From: Pseudomonas lini
GTDB taxonomy: Bacteria > Pseudomonadota > Gammaproteobacteria > Pseudomonadales > Pseudomonadaceae
Reading direction: 5' to 3'
NCBI RefSeq assembly: GCF_001042905.1
Contig: NZ_JYLB01000003.1
Location: forward strand, 372,001-436,000
DNA: 64,000 nt
Shown here piece after piece: positions 42,366-51,726 of this stretch. Under the pieces are notes generated by a model. That model was not told the origin of the DNA and ran no database searches. It worked only from the letters and a program-made list of their open reading frames with translations. The stretch's first letter is position 1, and each line of letters starts with the position of its first letter. The position numbers and the translations under genes are program-made.

Positions 42366-43002
42366 CGTGCAGTACCACTTTGTCCGCCAACCGCGCGGCG
42401 ACCCGTGGGCTGTGAGTGACCATCAACAAAGTCGTCGGGCTATCGTCGAGCAGTTCCAGCAACAACTTCAACACCTCATCGCTGGTGGCTTCATCGAGGC
42501 TGCCGGTGGGCTCGTCGGCCAACAGCAGTTTCGGTTGCGATGCCAGGGCGCGACCCAACGCAACCCGTTGCTGTTGCCCGCCGGACAGTTGCTCCGGATA
42601 GCGCCGCAGTAAATCTCCCAACCCCAGACGTTGCACCAGATGCGCCTGCCAACGCGGATCGTGGCGCCCGGCCAGACGCGCCTGAAACGCCAGATTGTCT
42701 TCAACGCGCAAACTGCCAATCAGGTTGAACTGCTGGAACACCAGACCGATTTCGGTCCGCCGCCAGTTCGCCAATTGGCTTTCGTTCATCTGCTCCAGCC
42801 GATGTTCACCGCTACGGATGCTGCCGCGATCGACCTTGTCCAGCCCGGCGATCAGGTGCAGCAAGGTGCTCTTGCCACTGCCCGACTCCCCCATCAGCGC
42901 CAGGCTGCTACCGGGCTTCAACGTGAGGTCGACGCCTTGCAGCACGGGCAACGGGCCTTGGGGGGTGGCGTAGCTTTTGAAGACGCCCTGGACGTGAAGC
43001 AT
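42334..43002 (-). CDS. ABC transporter ATPase (LolD/MacB-like, AttE-like)
   Basis: A 222-residue ATPase: Walker A GESGSGKSTLLH near 37-48, Q loop LVFQQFNL, signature LSGGQQQRVALGRAL, Walker B LLLADEPTGSLDEA, and H loop VTHSPRVA. It belongs to the lipoprotein-releasing/MacB group that pairs with FtsX-type permeases, as encoded by the overlapping next gene. First gene of the three-gene leftward operon; an inverted repeat lies upstream. Confidence 0.92.
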   Translation of the reverse strand: MLHVQGVFKSYATPQGPLPVLQGVDLTLKPGSSLALMGESGSGKSTLLHLIAGLDKVDRGSIRSGEHRLEQMNESQLANWRRTEIGLVFQQFNLIGSLRVEDNLAFQARLAGRHDPRWQAHLVQRLGLGDLLRRYPEQLSGGQQQRVALGRALASQPKLLLADEPTGSLDEATSDEVLKLLLELLDDSPTTLLMVTHSPRVAARLADKVVLHGGRLAGADER

Positions 43003-43079
43003 GAAGGGGAAACTCTTTTGATGAGTGGGGGCAAGGGTAGAGAGTACACCCGATAATCTTTGGTTGAACGGTCTAATGC

Positions 43080-43171
43080 CATCGCGGGCAAGCCCGCTCC
43101 CACAGTGTCTGTGTCGTACACAAAACCTGTGAACATCACCGAAACTGTGGGAACGAGGCTTGCCCGCGATG
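43080..43171. repeat. Intergenic inverted repeat, CTGTGGGAGC family
   Basis: Arms CATCGCGGGCAAGCCCGCTC (43080-43105 in full) and the complementary 43145-43171 (CTGTGGGAACGAGGCTTGCC) are inverted with two mismatches. It lies between the ABC operon and the next leftward gene. Confidence 0.82.
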
Positions 43172-43195
43172 AGGCCATATCAGCCCATCAAAATC

Positions 43196-44893
43196 TCACT
43201 GCCCCACCGCCACACTCGGCACCACCTGCCCCGGCGTCACAATGCTGTTCAGGTCAATATGCTTCCACTCAGGCTTGGCCCCCAACCGCGCATTGAAGCG
43301 ATAGTTAAAGGTGAAATCGTCCCCCGTCGGCACACTTAACGGTTTGCCATACACCGCCTCGATCCCCGCCAGGTCATAACCCATCACCTGCAGCAACGTC
43401 GGGAAGATGTTGTAGTGACTGGAGCGATCCTTGTTGGCCGGCAACTGCGACAGCCAGTCCAGGGTCTTCAAACCGCTGCCCGAAATCACCACCAGGGGCA
43501 CCAACCCTTCTTCCTCCACCGGATCACCACCGCAGTGAGTATTGAGCCCCGGGTTACCGCGCTCGTGCAGATCCTGCCCGTGATCCGAGGTGTAGATCAG
43601 CAGCGCATGACTCAAATCCGCCTGAGCGAAAACCCGTGCAAAGAACTCGCCGACATTCCACAACACAGTATTTTTGTAGGCATTGCGGTACAGCAACCAA
43701 TCATCTGGCTGACCGTTGAAACCATCGCGTGTGCCCGTGTCCACCACTTCGACAAACTGCCCACGGGGCAATGTCGGGCGGTAAGCCATGAACGCGTCCG
43801 GGTATTTGTCGTGCACCGGAAAGTGCGCACCGACCTTGTTGATCACTACCAGCTGCGGCTCACCATCGTTGAGCAGTTCAATCAGCTTGGCCGCCGCGGC
43901 CATGTCGCGGTCGCGCACGCTGGTCCGATCGAACTGCACGAACTCGTCGATGTCCTTTTTCTCGGCAGCGTTCATCAGGTTCTGCAAGTTGCCACCGGTG
44001 CGTTGGGAGTCGATGTAGACAGTGCGCAACCCGGCCTTTTTTGCGTACTGCCAGATCGACGGCAGCGTGCTGTTGATCCGCATGTAGTCGGCGCGGGTGC
44101 CACCGTAGCGCAAGGTGACATTGGTGTCGGCGCTGCAATTGGCGATGGATGCCGCGTAGCCGTAATTGAAAATGTCCACGCCTGGGCGCGGTTCCTTGAG
44201 GTTGCTGTGCACACCGAACGGCGTGTTGATGTCCAGATAGTTGCCGGAAATGCTCTCGTCGATGATCAGCACGATGTCGTGCCCCACCGGCTGATCGATG
44301 CGCGTCAGGCTCACCGGCTCTCGCGGGCCGACGGTGTTGTGCAGCGCTTCATAAGTGAACAGATTCAAATAGGCCAGCGGCGTGTACATGATCGGCAAGC
44401 CACGGGCTCCCTCACCGGCCCGCACGAACAGTACTACGCTGAGCATCAGCACCCCGAGCACTGGCGCCGCCACCAACAGTGCACCCGGTAACGGCGCCCG
44501 TCGACGCGGTTTCAGCCCGATACCGAACAGCAGCAACAAACCACTGGCTGTCCCGCTGACGATTGCATCGCGGTACTGGTACGCCGCTTCTTGAATGAAC
44601 CCACCGGAATACACCAGCGACACAAAACTGCTGTAGGTCATGTAACCGGCAGTCACTTGCGTATAGACGTCGAAGAACACCGCCGAGCCAAACATCGCCA
44701 ACGCGAACAGATGACGGATCAGCGCCTGGCGGATGTACGCGGTCATGAACAGCGCCACCGTCAGTACGACGAACATTGCGCCATACAGCAACACCGGGTA
44801 ACCGATGCCCAGAGCAGTGAGGCGATCAAGGTAGTCGTCGTAGTTTTTGAGTAAATACAGAACCAGCAACAGTTCCTTGAGGTATCGGATCAT
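43196..44893 (-). CDS. Inner-membrane sulfatase/phosphoethanolamine transferase-like protein
   Basis: Starting at MIRYLKELLLVLYLL (ATG 44893) the protein has 565 residues; a start 75 nt earlier would add a non-conserved leader. The first 190 residues hold four or five membrane segments, then a periplasmic alkaline-phosphatase-fold domain: DIVLIIDESISGNYLDINTP with the metal-binding acid, CSADTNVTLRYG with the candidate Ser/Thr nucleophile, YTSDHGQDLHERG, and a THCGGDP metal loop. It resembles EptA/LTA-synthase-like transferases that add phosphoethanolamine or related groups to envelope glycans or lipids. Substrate unknown. It is divergent from the polysaccharide cluster. Confidence 0.78.
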   Translation of the reverse strand: MIRYLKELLLVLYLLKNYDDYLDRLTALGIGYPVLLYGAMFVVLTVALFMTAYIRQALIRHLFALAMFGSAVFFDVYTQVTAGYMTYSSFVSLVYSGGFIQEAAYQYRDAIVSGTASGLLLLFGIGLKPRRRAPLPGALLVAAPVLGVLMLSVVLFVRAGEGARGLPIMYTPLAYLNLFTYEALHNTVGPREPVSLTRIDQPVGHDIVLIIDESISGNYLDINTPFGVHSNLKEPRPGVDIFNYGYAASIANCSADTNVTLRYGGTRADYMRINSTLPSIWQYAKKAGLRTVYIDSQRTGGNLQNLMNAAEKKDIDEFVQFDRTSVRDRDMAAAAKLIELLNDGEPQLVVINKVGAHFPVHDKYPDAFMAYRPTLPRGQFVEVVDTGTRDGFNGQPDDWLLYRNAYKNTVLWNVGEFFARVFAQADLSHALLIYTSDHGQDLHERGNPGLNTHCGGDPVEEEGLVPLVVISGSGLKTLDWLSQLPANKDRSSHYNIFPTLLQVMGYDLAGIEAVYGKPLSVPTGDDFTFNYRFNARLGAKPEWKHIDLNSIVTPGQVVPSVAVGQ

Positions 44894-45273
44894 GGTGATT
44901 ACAGCGTCTCCGTGGCCAAGGGATGATTGGCCATTTTCTGACACTAGCACCGAGCCTTCGAAGCGCAAGAAATGCCGGTTTTTTTCCTAAAGCGTCAAAA
45001 AAACGTTGCCTCAAATCTGACACACCCACCGGGCCGTAACCCTTGTATTACAGGGCTTACGACCGTTTATCGCATTCTTCGAATCCTCATAAACCCCTCA
45101 AAACCGCGGCAAATCCAGCAGCGGCAAGGACTTGATGGCAAATAGCCCGTGAAATCGGGGTTTTCCCGGTCGAGCTATCCGTCATTTTGCTGACTCGCTT
45201 TCCCATGGCTGGGCTATACCCCTTTTGACAGTCTCATTTCAGTTACATCCACCGTTTTACGAGGCACGCCAAT
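44894..45273. other. Control region between the transferase gene and the polysaccharide cluster
   Basis: This 380-nt divergent gap must hold the promoters of both sides. I see a GAGG site ten bases before the ugd ATG and a TTGACA hexamer at 45225-45230, but no matching -10 element at usable spacing. No gene is supported in it. Confidence 0.5.
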
Positions 45274-46626
45274 ATGGACGTGAGCGTATTTGGTACGGGT
45301 TACGTCGGTCTGATACAAGCTGCAGCATTGGCCGATGTCGGACATCGCGTGCTGTGCGTCGATATCGACCCCAACAAGATCAAGCAACTGCAACAAGCCG
45401 TGCCCCCGATCAGCGAACCGGGACTGTCCAGCACACTGGAAGACAACATCAAGGCCGGTCGCCTGCTCTTCTCCACTCAAGCCAGTGACGCGGTCGAACA
45501 CGCCGAGCTGATTTTCATCGCGGTGGGTACACCCGCCGATGAAGACGGTTCCGCCGACCTCAGCCATGTGCTGAATGTCGCTCGGCAGATCGCCAGTTTC
45601 ATGGAGTCCGATCGCACCCTGATCATCAAGTCCACCGTGCCGGTGGGCACCGCGGACCAGGTGGCGAGCGCCGCCAATGAAGAACTGCAACGCCGTGGCA
45701 AAGAGGCGTTGAACGTGCGGGTGGTGTCCAACCCGGAGTTTCTCAAGGAAGGCAGCGCCCTGGCCGATTGCATGCGCCCGGACCGGATCATCGTCGGCAC
45801 CAATGACGATGAGGCGCGCAACCAATTGAGCGAACTCTATGCACCGTTCTGCCGCAACCGCGAAAAGCTCATGTTCATGGACAACCGCAGCGCCGAGCTG
45901 ACCAAGTACGCGGCCAACGCAATGCTCGCCACCCGTATCAGTTTCATGAACGAACTGGCCAACCTCACCGAGTTGCTGGGGGCCGACATCGAAGCGGTGC
46001 GCAAAGGCATCGGCTCGGACCCTCGCATCGGCTACCACTTCATCTACCCCGGCTGCGGCTTCGGTGGTTCGTGCTTTCCCAAAGACCTGCGTGCCCTGCT
46101 GCACACCGCCGAACACAACGGCATGCCATTGCGTCTGCTGCGCAGCGTCACCGAAGTGAACGACAGCCAGCGGCACATTCTGTTCAGCAAACTGCAGGCG
46201 CTATTTCCCGAGGGACTGGTTGGCAAATCCATCGCGATTTGGGGCCTGGCCTTCAAGCCCAATACCGATGACATGCGCGAAGCCCCCAGCCGTTATCTGA
46301 TGGAGGCGCTGTGGGCCGAAGGCGCGAGCGTGCAGGCTTACGATCCGGAAGCCATGTCCGAATGCCGGCGCATTTACGGCTACCGCGATGATCTGCACCT
46401 GTGCGCCACCCGCGACGACACCCTGGAAGATGCCGACGCGCTGGTGATTTGTACCGAGTGGAAGAATTTCCGTGTGGTCGATTTCGACCTGCTGGCGAGC
46501 AAATTGCGCGCGCGGGTGATCGTCGACGGGCGCAACCTCTATAACCCGGAACACGTGGCGGCGGCCGGTTTGCACTACAGCGGCATCGGGCTTCGGCACA
46601 TCGCTCCCGAGGCGCCACAGCCATGA
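45274..46626 (+). CDS. ugd: UDP-glucose 6-dehydrogenase
   Basis: A 450-residue protein with an N-terminal Rossmann motif (VFGTGYVGLIQAAALADVGH), the STVPVGT and NPEFLKEGSA blocks, and the active-site cysteine in YPGCGFGGSCFPKDL (about 264). It oxidises UDP-glucose to UDP-glucuronate with two NAD+. First gene of the exopolysaccharide cluster; the stop overlaps the epimerase start (ATGA). The same chemistry serves alginate-type AlgD (GDP-mannose), but the nearby UDP-glucuronate epimerase points to UDP-glucose. Confidence 0.92.
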   Translation: MDVSVFGTGYVGLIQAAALADVGHRVLCVDIDPNKIKQLQQAVPPISEPGLSSTLEDNIKAGRLLFSTQASDAVEHAELIFIAVGTPADEDGSADLSHVLNVARQIASFMESDRTLIIKSTVPVGTADQVASAANEELQRRGKEALNVRVVSNPEFLKEGSALADCMRPDRIIVGTNDDEARNQLSELYAPFCRNREKLMFMDNRSAELTKYAANAMLATRISFMNELANLTELLGADIEAVRKGIGSDPRIGYHFIYPGCGFGGSCFPKDLRALLHTAEHNGMPLRLLRSVTEVNDSQRHILFSKLQALFPEGLVGKSIAIWGLAFKPNTDDMREAPSRYLMEALWAEGASVQAYDPEAMSECRRIYGYRDDLHLCATRDDTLEDADALVICTEWKNFRVVDFDLLASKLRARVIVDGRNLYNPEHVAAAGLHYSGIGLRHIAPEAPQP

Positions 46627-47681
46627 AACTACTCGTCACCGGAGCGGCCGGTTTCATTGGCGCCCATTGCGTGTTGCGGCTGTTGCGCGACGGGCATGAG
46701 GTATGCGGCCTGGATAATTTCAACGACTTCTACGACCCGCAACTCAAACACGACCGCGTGGATTGGGTGCGCAAGCAAGTCGGCGATTTCCAGCTCGCGA
46801 AAGTCGATGTGGCCGACGCCACGGCCCTCGACGCGCTGTTCGTTCGTGAGCAACCGGAGGTGGTGATTCACCTCGCGGCCCAGGCCGGGGTGCGTTACTC
46901 CCTGGAAAATCCCCGGGCCTACGTCGACAGCAATCTGAGCGGGTTCCTGAACATCCTCGAAAGCTGCCGCCACCACCCGGTCAAGCACTTGATCTATGCC
47001 TCGTCCAGTTCGGTGTACGGCGCCAACCAGCACACGCCTTACTCGGTCAAGGACTGCGTCGACCATCCGTTGTCGCTGTACGCCGCGACCAAAAAAGCCA
47101 ATGAGCTGATGGCCCACAGCTACAGCCATCTGTTCGGCATTCCCTGCACCGGTTTGCGTTTTTTCACGGTGTACGGGCCTTGGGGCCGGCCAGACATGTC
47201 GCCGATCCAGTTCGCCCGGGCGATTGCCGAAGGTCAGCCGCTGAAGCTGTTCAACTACGGCCAGCACCAGCGTGATTTCACCTACATCGACGACATCATC
47301 GAGAGCATCGCCCGTCTGATCGAGCGCCCCCCCCAAGCAGCACCGGACTGGAACCGTGAACAACCGGACCCGGCCAGCAGCATGGCGCCGTGGCGCATTT
47401 ACAACATTGGCGGACAACAGCCGGTGGAGCTCAAGGACTACCTGGCGCTGCTGGAAAAACACCTCGGACAAAAAGCCCTCGTCGAGTTGCTGCCCCTGCA
47501 ACCGGGCGATGTGCTCAACACCTGCGCCGATGCCAGTGATCTGGCCCAGGCCACCGGTTTCCAGCCACGGATCGAGCTGGATGAAGGACTCGGACGATTC
47601 ATCGCCTGGTTCCGTGACTACTACCCACTGCGCAACGCCCACTCGCCTCTCGCGAAAGGGCTTCAGCGGAGGACTCTATGA
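46623..47681 (+). CDS. UDP-glucuronate 4-epimerase-like NAD-dependent epimerase
   Basis: A 352-residue extended SDR: VTGAAGFIGAHCVLRLL at the start, LAAQAGVRYSLENPRAYVDS, the catalytic SSSSVYG serine block and YAATKKANE (Tyr/Lys), then FFTVYGPWGRPDMS and QRDFTYIDDI. The AGVRYSLENP and GRPDMSP blocks are typical of GalE-like UDP-glucuronate 4-epimerases, giving UDP-galacturonate. Together with ugd it would supply uronic acids, so the polymer is probably acidic. Overlaps both neighbours by four bases. Confidence 0.88.
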   Translation: MKLLVTGAAGFIGAHCVLRLLRDGHEVCGLDNFNDFYDPQLKHDRVDWVRKQVGDFQLAKVDVADATALDALFVREQPEVVIHLAAQAGVRYSLENPRAYVDSNLSGFLNILESCRHHPVKHLIYASSSSVYGANQHTPYSVKDCVDHPLSLYAATKKANELMAHSYSHLFGIPCTGLRFFTVYGPWGRPDMSPIQFARAIAEGQPLKLFNYGQHQRDFTYIDDIIESIARLIERPPQAAPDWNREQPDPASSMAPWRIYNIGGQQPVELKDYLALLEKHLGQKALVELLPLQPGDVLNTCADASDLAQATGFQPRIELDEGLGRFIAWFRDYYPLRNAHSPLAKGLQRRTL

Positions 47682-48424
47682 CTGGACATGAAAAAGGCGT
47701 GTTGCTCAATCACATGCAGCGTGACAAACGCCTGGACCCCGAACACCGAATGCGCCTGGACACGGCGATCCACATGCAGGGGCGCGGCTGGATGACCGGT
47801 CGCGATGGCGGTCGGCCCTGGACCCTGTCGCGAACCAACCGGGTGGTTGCATGCCTCGGCGCGCTGGTGATTCTGCTGCTGATCTCCCCTGTGCTGCTGG
47901 GCCTGGCGCTGGTAATCAAGTTCAGCAGCCCGGGGCCAGTGATGTTCGTGCAGAAACGCACCGGCTACCGCGGCCGCCTGTTCGGCATGTACAAGTTCCG
48001 CACCATGGTGGCCAACGCCGAGGAACTCAAGGAGTCCCTGCGCCACCTGAACAAGCACGGTGCCGACGCCATCGATTTCAAGATCGATGACGACCCGCGG
48101 ATTACCCCCATCGGTAGCTTCCTGCGGCGCAGCAGCCTCGATGAGTTGCCCAACCTGATCAATGTAGTCAGCGGCGATATGCGTTTAGTCGGTCCGCGAC
48201 CGACCTCGTTCAACGCCTATCGCTACAAAGACAGCCACCTTGCACGTCTGAGCATCTACCCCGGCATGACCGGCCTGTGGCAGATATCCGGGCGCAGCAA
48301 TATCGACTTCGACCAGCGCGTTGAGTTGGATCTCAGCTATATCGCCGAGCAGAGCCTGTTGCTTGATCTGAAGATCCTGTTGAAAACCCCCTTCAAAGTA
48401 TTCAGCGGCCACGGAGCGAGTTAA
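47678..48424 (+). CDS. Polyprenyl-phosphate sugar-1-phosphate transferase (WcaJ-like PGT)
   Basis: A 248-residue membrane protein. One hydrophobic hairpin (VVACLGALVILLLISPVLLG, about 53-75) precedes the catalytic region SSPGPVMFVQKRTGYRGRLF, FGMYKFRTMV, IDDDPRITPIGSFLRRSSLD, ELPNLINVVSGDMRLVGPRP, and GMTGLWQISGR. This is the monotopic PGT core; the N-terminal part found in WbaP/WcaJ large forms is missing, so it is the small form. It starts assembly of the repeat unit on undecaprenyl phosphate. The first sugar is not deducible. Confidence 0.9.
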   Translation: MTGHEKGVLLNHMQRDKRLDPEHRMRLDTAIHMQGRGWMTGRDGGRPWTLSRTNRVVACLGALVILLLISPVLLGLALVIKFSSPGPVMFVQKRTGYRGRLFGMYKFRTMVANAEELKESLRHLNKHGADAIDFKIDDDPRITPIGSFLRRSSLDELPNLINVVSGDMRLVGPRPTSFNAYRYKDSHLARLSIYPGMTGLWQISGRSNIDFDQRVELDLSYIAEQSLLLDLKILLKTPFKVFSGHGAS

Positions 48425-49069
48425 ATGGACGGTTCATCGAACAAAAGCCTGACCATCGCCAGCCCGAGCGAGTCCAACCTGACCTCGACCGTGCTCGACC
48501 TGGATCTGCGGATCCTCTTTCTGACCGCCGCCAATGCAGGCGCCGGCACCACCACCAGTGCCCTGGCGCTGGCCAGCCAACTGGCGTCGATGAGCAGCGG
48601 CCAAGTGCTGCTGGTGGACGCCAGCCACTCGGAGAGCAACCTCACGCAACAACTGGGGCTGACCAAAGAGCGAGGCTTTCGCGACCTCCTGTTCAACGCC
48701 TCCCCACCACTATTGCAGGACTGCCTGGTGAACGTCTCCAGCCTGCCCTTCCACATCCTGCCGAACGGGCGGCATATCCGCGGCGCCGAGCACCTGACGA
48801 CTGAACAGCTGGCCCCGTTGCTCAACCAACTGGGCGATCGCTATCGCTTCGTGGTGATCGACGGCGACGCGGTGTATTCGGCCGCCGACACCTTGGTCAT
48901 CAGCACCTTGGTGGACGGCGTGATCATGGTGGTGCGCGCCGAAGACACGCGCTGGGAAGTGGCCCAGGCCGCGGTCCAGCGCCTGACTCAGGCTGGCGCA
49001 AAACTGGTGGGCAGCGTCTTCAACCGGCGCAAGTACTACATGCCCAAATGGCTCTACAAAAACCTGTAA
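48425..49069 (+). CDS. CpsD/CapB-like P-loop protein lacking the Walker A lysine
   Basis: A 214-residue MinD/ParA-fold protein starting one base after the PGT stop. Its place and fold match bacterial tyrosine autokinases (BY-kinases) of export complexes: VLLVDASHSESNLTQQLGL is the A' motif and FVVIDGDAVYSAADTLVIS the Walker B region. The P-loop, however, reads AANAGAGTTTSA, with Thr where the catalytic lysine (GKS/GKT) is expected. The C-terminal RRKYYMPKWLYKNL is tyrosine-bearing. It could be an inactive regulator of the Wzz partner encoded two genes later, or use another lysine. Confidence 0.8.
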   Translation: MDGSSNKSLTIASPSESNLTSTVLDLDLRILFLTAANAGAGTTTSALALASQLASMSSGQVLLVDASHSESNLTQQLGLTKERGFRDLLFNASPPLLQDCLVNVSSLPFHILPNGRHIRGAEHLTTEQLAPLLNQLGDRYRFVVIDGDAVYSAADTLVISTLVDGVIMVVRAEDTRWEVAQAAVQRLTQAGAKLVGSVFNRRKYYMPKWLYKNL

Positions 49070-49093
49070 GCAACCGCAGAAAAGGATGACGCC

Positions 49094-50113
49094 ATGAACG
49101 CCAAAATGCTTCTCCTGCTGTTGCTGCCGCTTGCAGGTTGCTCCAGCACCGAAACCCAGCATATGCCGGTGCAGATTCTCACGGCCGAGCCTGCCAATGC
49201 CCAGGCCACCGACATGCCCAGGGTCGAACAGACCTTGCGGCCCAAGGACGTGCTGGATGTGATTTATCACATCAGCACCAGTAGCTCGGGGGCTTACCGC
49301 ATTCAGGCCGGTGACCAGGTCGCCCTGAACTTCACCGCGGCCAGCCAGCTCAACGGCACTCAACTGGTGCTGCCCGACGGCACCATCGAACTGCCGGGGG
49401 CCAATACCGCGGTGAAAATCGCCGGGCTGACGGCTGTCGAAGCGCGACAGGAGATCCAGCGCGCTTATGAGCGCAAATCCCTGTTTCAGCCCAATCGCAA
49501 TCAGGTGACTGTGCTAGTCACCAGCCCGCTGAGCAACGAGCAAAATCTCAAAACCACCCTGAGCCAACCCGGTGCGGGCATGACCCGGGAGATCACCGTG
49601 GGCAACGACGGCTATGCGAGTTTCCCGGAAATCGGCTCCGTACCGCTGCAAGGCATGACGGTCAACCAACTGGAAACTTTCCTCAATCAACGTTATGCGC
49701 AATTGCCGGGACGGATGAAGGTCAACGTCATGCTCAAGTCCACGTCGGGTAATGAAATCTATGTGCTGGGTGAAGTCGCGCAACCGGGCTCCTACCCGAT
49801 TCGCCGGCCGGTTTCGGTGCTCGAAGCGTTGACCCTGGCCCGTGGCACCAACGTCAAGGCGCGGCTCGATTCGGTGGTGATCATGCGCCGCACCGGCAAC
49901 CATGTGCAGGCCGTGCACTACGACGTTGAAAAAGCCTTGTCCGGTGACGCCTCGCAGATTGCTTACCTGCAACCGGACGACATGCTCTACGTGCCCAAGA
50001 CCAAACTGGCCAGCGCCGGTGAGCTCGCGCGGCAACTGGCGGACGTGGTGTTGTTCCAGGGGGTGGGCTTCGGATTCGCCTACCGCGTCGACAACAAAGA
50101 CAGCGACAACTAA
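49094..50113 (+). CDS. Polysaccharide export outer-membrane lipoprotein (Wza-like)
   Basis: A 339-residue lipoprotein: signal MNAKMLLLLLLPLAGC with lipobox LAGC and lipidated Cys16. The polysaccharide-export domain is YRIQAGDQVALNFTAASQLN, VLPDGTIELPGA, and GLTAVEARQEIQ near residues 68-125; two SLBB-like regions follow (VGNDGYASFPEIGSV and EIYVLGEVAQPGSYPIRRP). It forms the outer-membrane channel for the polymer. It is followed by the chain-length regulator after 17 nt. Confidence 0.93.
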   Translation: MNAKMLLLLLLPLAGCSSTETQHMPVQILTAEPANAQATDMPRVEQTLRPKDVLDVIYHISTSSSGAYRIQAGDQVALNFTAASQLNGTQLVLPDGTIELPGANTAVKIAGLTAVEARQEIQRAYERKSLFQPNRNQVTVLVTSPLSNEQNLKTTLSQPGAGMTREITVGNDGYASFPEIGSVPLQGMTVNQLETFLNQRYAQLPGRMKVNVMLKSTSGNEIYVLGEVAQPGSYPIRRPVSVLEALTLARGTNVKARLDSVVIMRRTGNHVQAVHYDVEKALSGDASQIAYLQPDDMLYVPKTKLASAGELARQLADVVLFQGVGFGFAYRVDNKDSDN

Positions 50114-50130
50114 CGCTCAGGTGACCGACC

Positions 50131-51726
50131 ATGAACCCAAAGGAAAACTACCTGCATGAGTTCTTCAGGATTTTCTTCGCCAACAAAAAGTTGGTGAAGC
50201 GGGTCTTCCTGATCTTTGCAGTGATCGCCCTGATCTTGCCGCTGATGCTCAAACAGAGCTTCGATATCACCGCGCAGGTGATCGTGCAATCCAAAAAACT
50301 CTCCCAGGGAGACGCCACCACGTCCCTGACCCAAGGTGATGCCTCTTTCATTCCACCCTCACTGGCGGACATGGAAACCGAGAGCAATATCCTGCGCTCA
50401 CCGGCCCTGATCCGTCAGACCATCAGCGACCTTATGGCCAAAGGCGAGTATGCGCCCAACACCGGGGTCCTCAGTAAACTGGTGACCGAACCGATCAAAC
50501 GCTTTGTGACCACCCCCTTGCGTGAATACGTGGTCAATCCGGTGCGCGATGCGTTCGGGCTTGAGACCGATCCGGTGCGCAATACCGACCTGGATGTCTT
50601 CACCCAGCAGGCCACCGAAAACCTGAAAATCGAGACCTTACCGGGCTCCAACGTAATCTCCATTGTCTACAGCTTTGGCGATCCGGCCCAAGGCACCCGG
50701 TTTGTCGCGGCGCTGCTGCAAAACTACCTGGTCAACCGTCAGGAACTGCAATCGATCGAACTGCCGCAGAGCTTCTACGAAACCAAGAAGAAGCAATATC
50801 AGGTGCGTCTCGATGGCCTGGAAGGCAATCGACTGACGTTGCTCGAAGGGGTGGGTTCTTCCGATCCGAAGGAAGAAATCACCTTCCGCCTCAACGCCAT
50901 CAACACCGAGGAGCAGGCCCTGAACCTGTATCAGGATCGCCTGTTGCAAAGCCAACGCTGGCTCGACTACCTGAAAACTGCCCTGACGGCCGCCACCAAT
51001 ACGTCCCGGCTCAGCGAGTACACCTTCCCCTACACCTTCACCACCACGGTGGACAACATTGCCTTCGAAGACCGGGAGATCAGACAGCTCGGTGAACAAC
51101 TGACGACTCAGGTCAGCCGCTACATGAACGACCTGGCGATCTTCAAGCCGGGCAGTGAACCGATGCTGTTGACCCGCGAGCAAATTTCCCGCACCCGCCA
51201 GCAGTTCCTGAAAATCGTCAGCAACCGGATTCAGGAGCGGACCAACGACCTGGCGGTTGTCACCTCGGTGATCAACCAGAAAACCGCGCGCATCGCCGAG
51301 TTCAAGGACCGCATCCATCAGTTGCAAGTGGCTCAAAGCAAACTGGCGCAAATGGACACCGAGATCAATGCCCTGCACGCAGCGTTCTCCACCTATGCCC
51401 AGCGCTTTGCCGAAAGCAGCTCCGCCAGTTTGCTGAACAACGATATGTCCAACGCCCGGGTACTCAGCCCGCCGTACGAGCCGACCGATGCGGCGTTTCC
51501 CAAACCGATCCTGATCATTCCGTTCGGGATGCTGACCGGTCTGCTGCTGGCGATTGCCTTCGTCTACGTGCGTGAGTTCTTCGATCACCGCTTCAAACAC
51601 CCAGCGCAAATCACCCATGAACTGGGCTTGCCGGTGCTGTTGGTGATCAACGAGCAAGACGTCATGCCGAACAACCCGCACAAAAACTGGACCGTTGATA
51701 GCTTCGTGCATTGGGTGCGCCATTGA
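50131..51726 (+). CDS. Chain-length/export regulator (Wzz/GumC-like)
   Basis: A 531-residue inner-membrane protein with a segment at about 24-41 (RVFLIFAVIALILPLML), a long periplasmic region with predicted coiled coil (QVRLDGLEGNRLTLLEGVGS, then AVVTSVINQKTARIAEFKDR), and a second segment near 452-475 (PILIIPFGMLTGLLLAIAFV). The proline-rich motif before it is PYEPTDAAFPK. There is no C-terminal kinase domain, so the separate P-loop protein at 48425 should be the partner. It sets chain length and links synthesis to Wza. Confidence 0.9.
   Translation: MNPKENYLHEFFRIFFANKKLVKRVFLIFAVIALILPLMLKQSFDITAQVIVQSKKLSQGDATTSLTQGDASFIPPSLADMETESNILRSPALIRQTISDLMAKGEYAPNTGVLSKLVTEPIKRFVTTPLREYVVNPVRDAFGLETDPVRNTDLDVFTQQATENLKIETLPGSNVISIVYSFGDPAQGTRFVAALLQNYLVNRQELQSIELPQSFYETKKKQYQVRLDGLEGNRLTLLEGVGSSDPKEEITFRLNAINTEEQALNLYQDRLLQSQRWLDYLKTALTAATNTSRLSEYTFPYTFTTTVDNIAFEDREIRQLGEQLTTQVSRYMNDLAIFKPGSEPMLLTREQISRTRQQFLKIVSNRIQERTNDLAVVTSVINQKTARIAEFKDRIHQLQVAQSKLAQMDTEINALHAAFSTYAQRFAESSSASLLNNDMSNARVLSPPYEPTDAAFPKPILIIPFGMLTGLLLAIAFVYVREFFDHRFKHPAQITHELGLPVLLVINEQDVMPNNPHKNWTVDSFVHWVRH

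Noticed and set aside
45225..45253. TTGACA at 45225 as the promoter of the polysaccharide cluster
   Set aside because: The spacing window contains no TATAAT-like element, so it is mentioned only as part of the control region.
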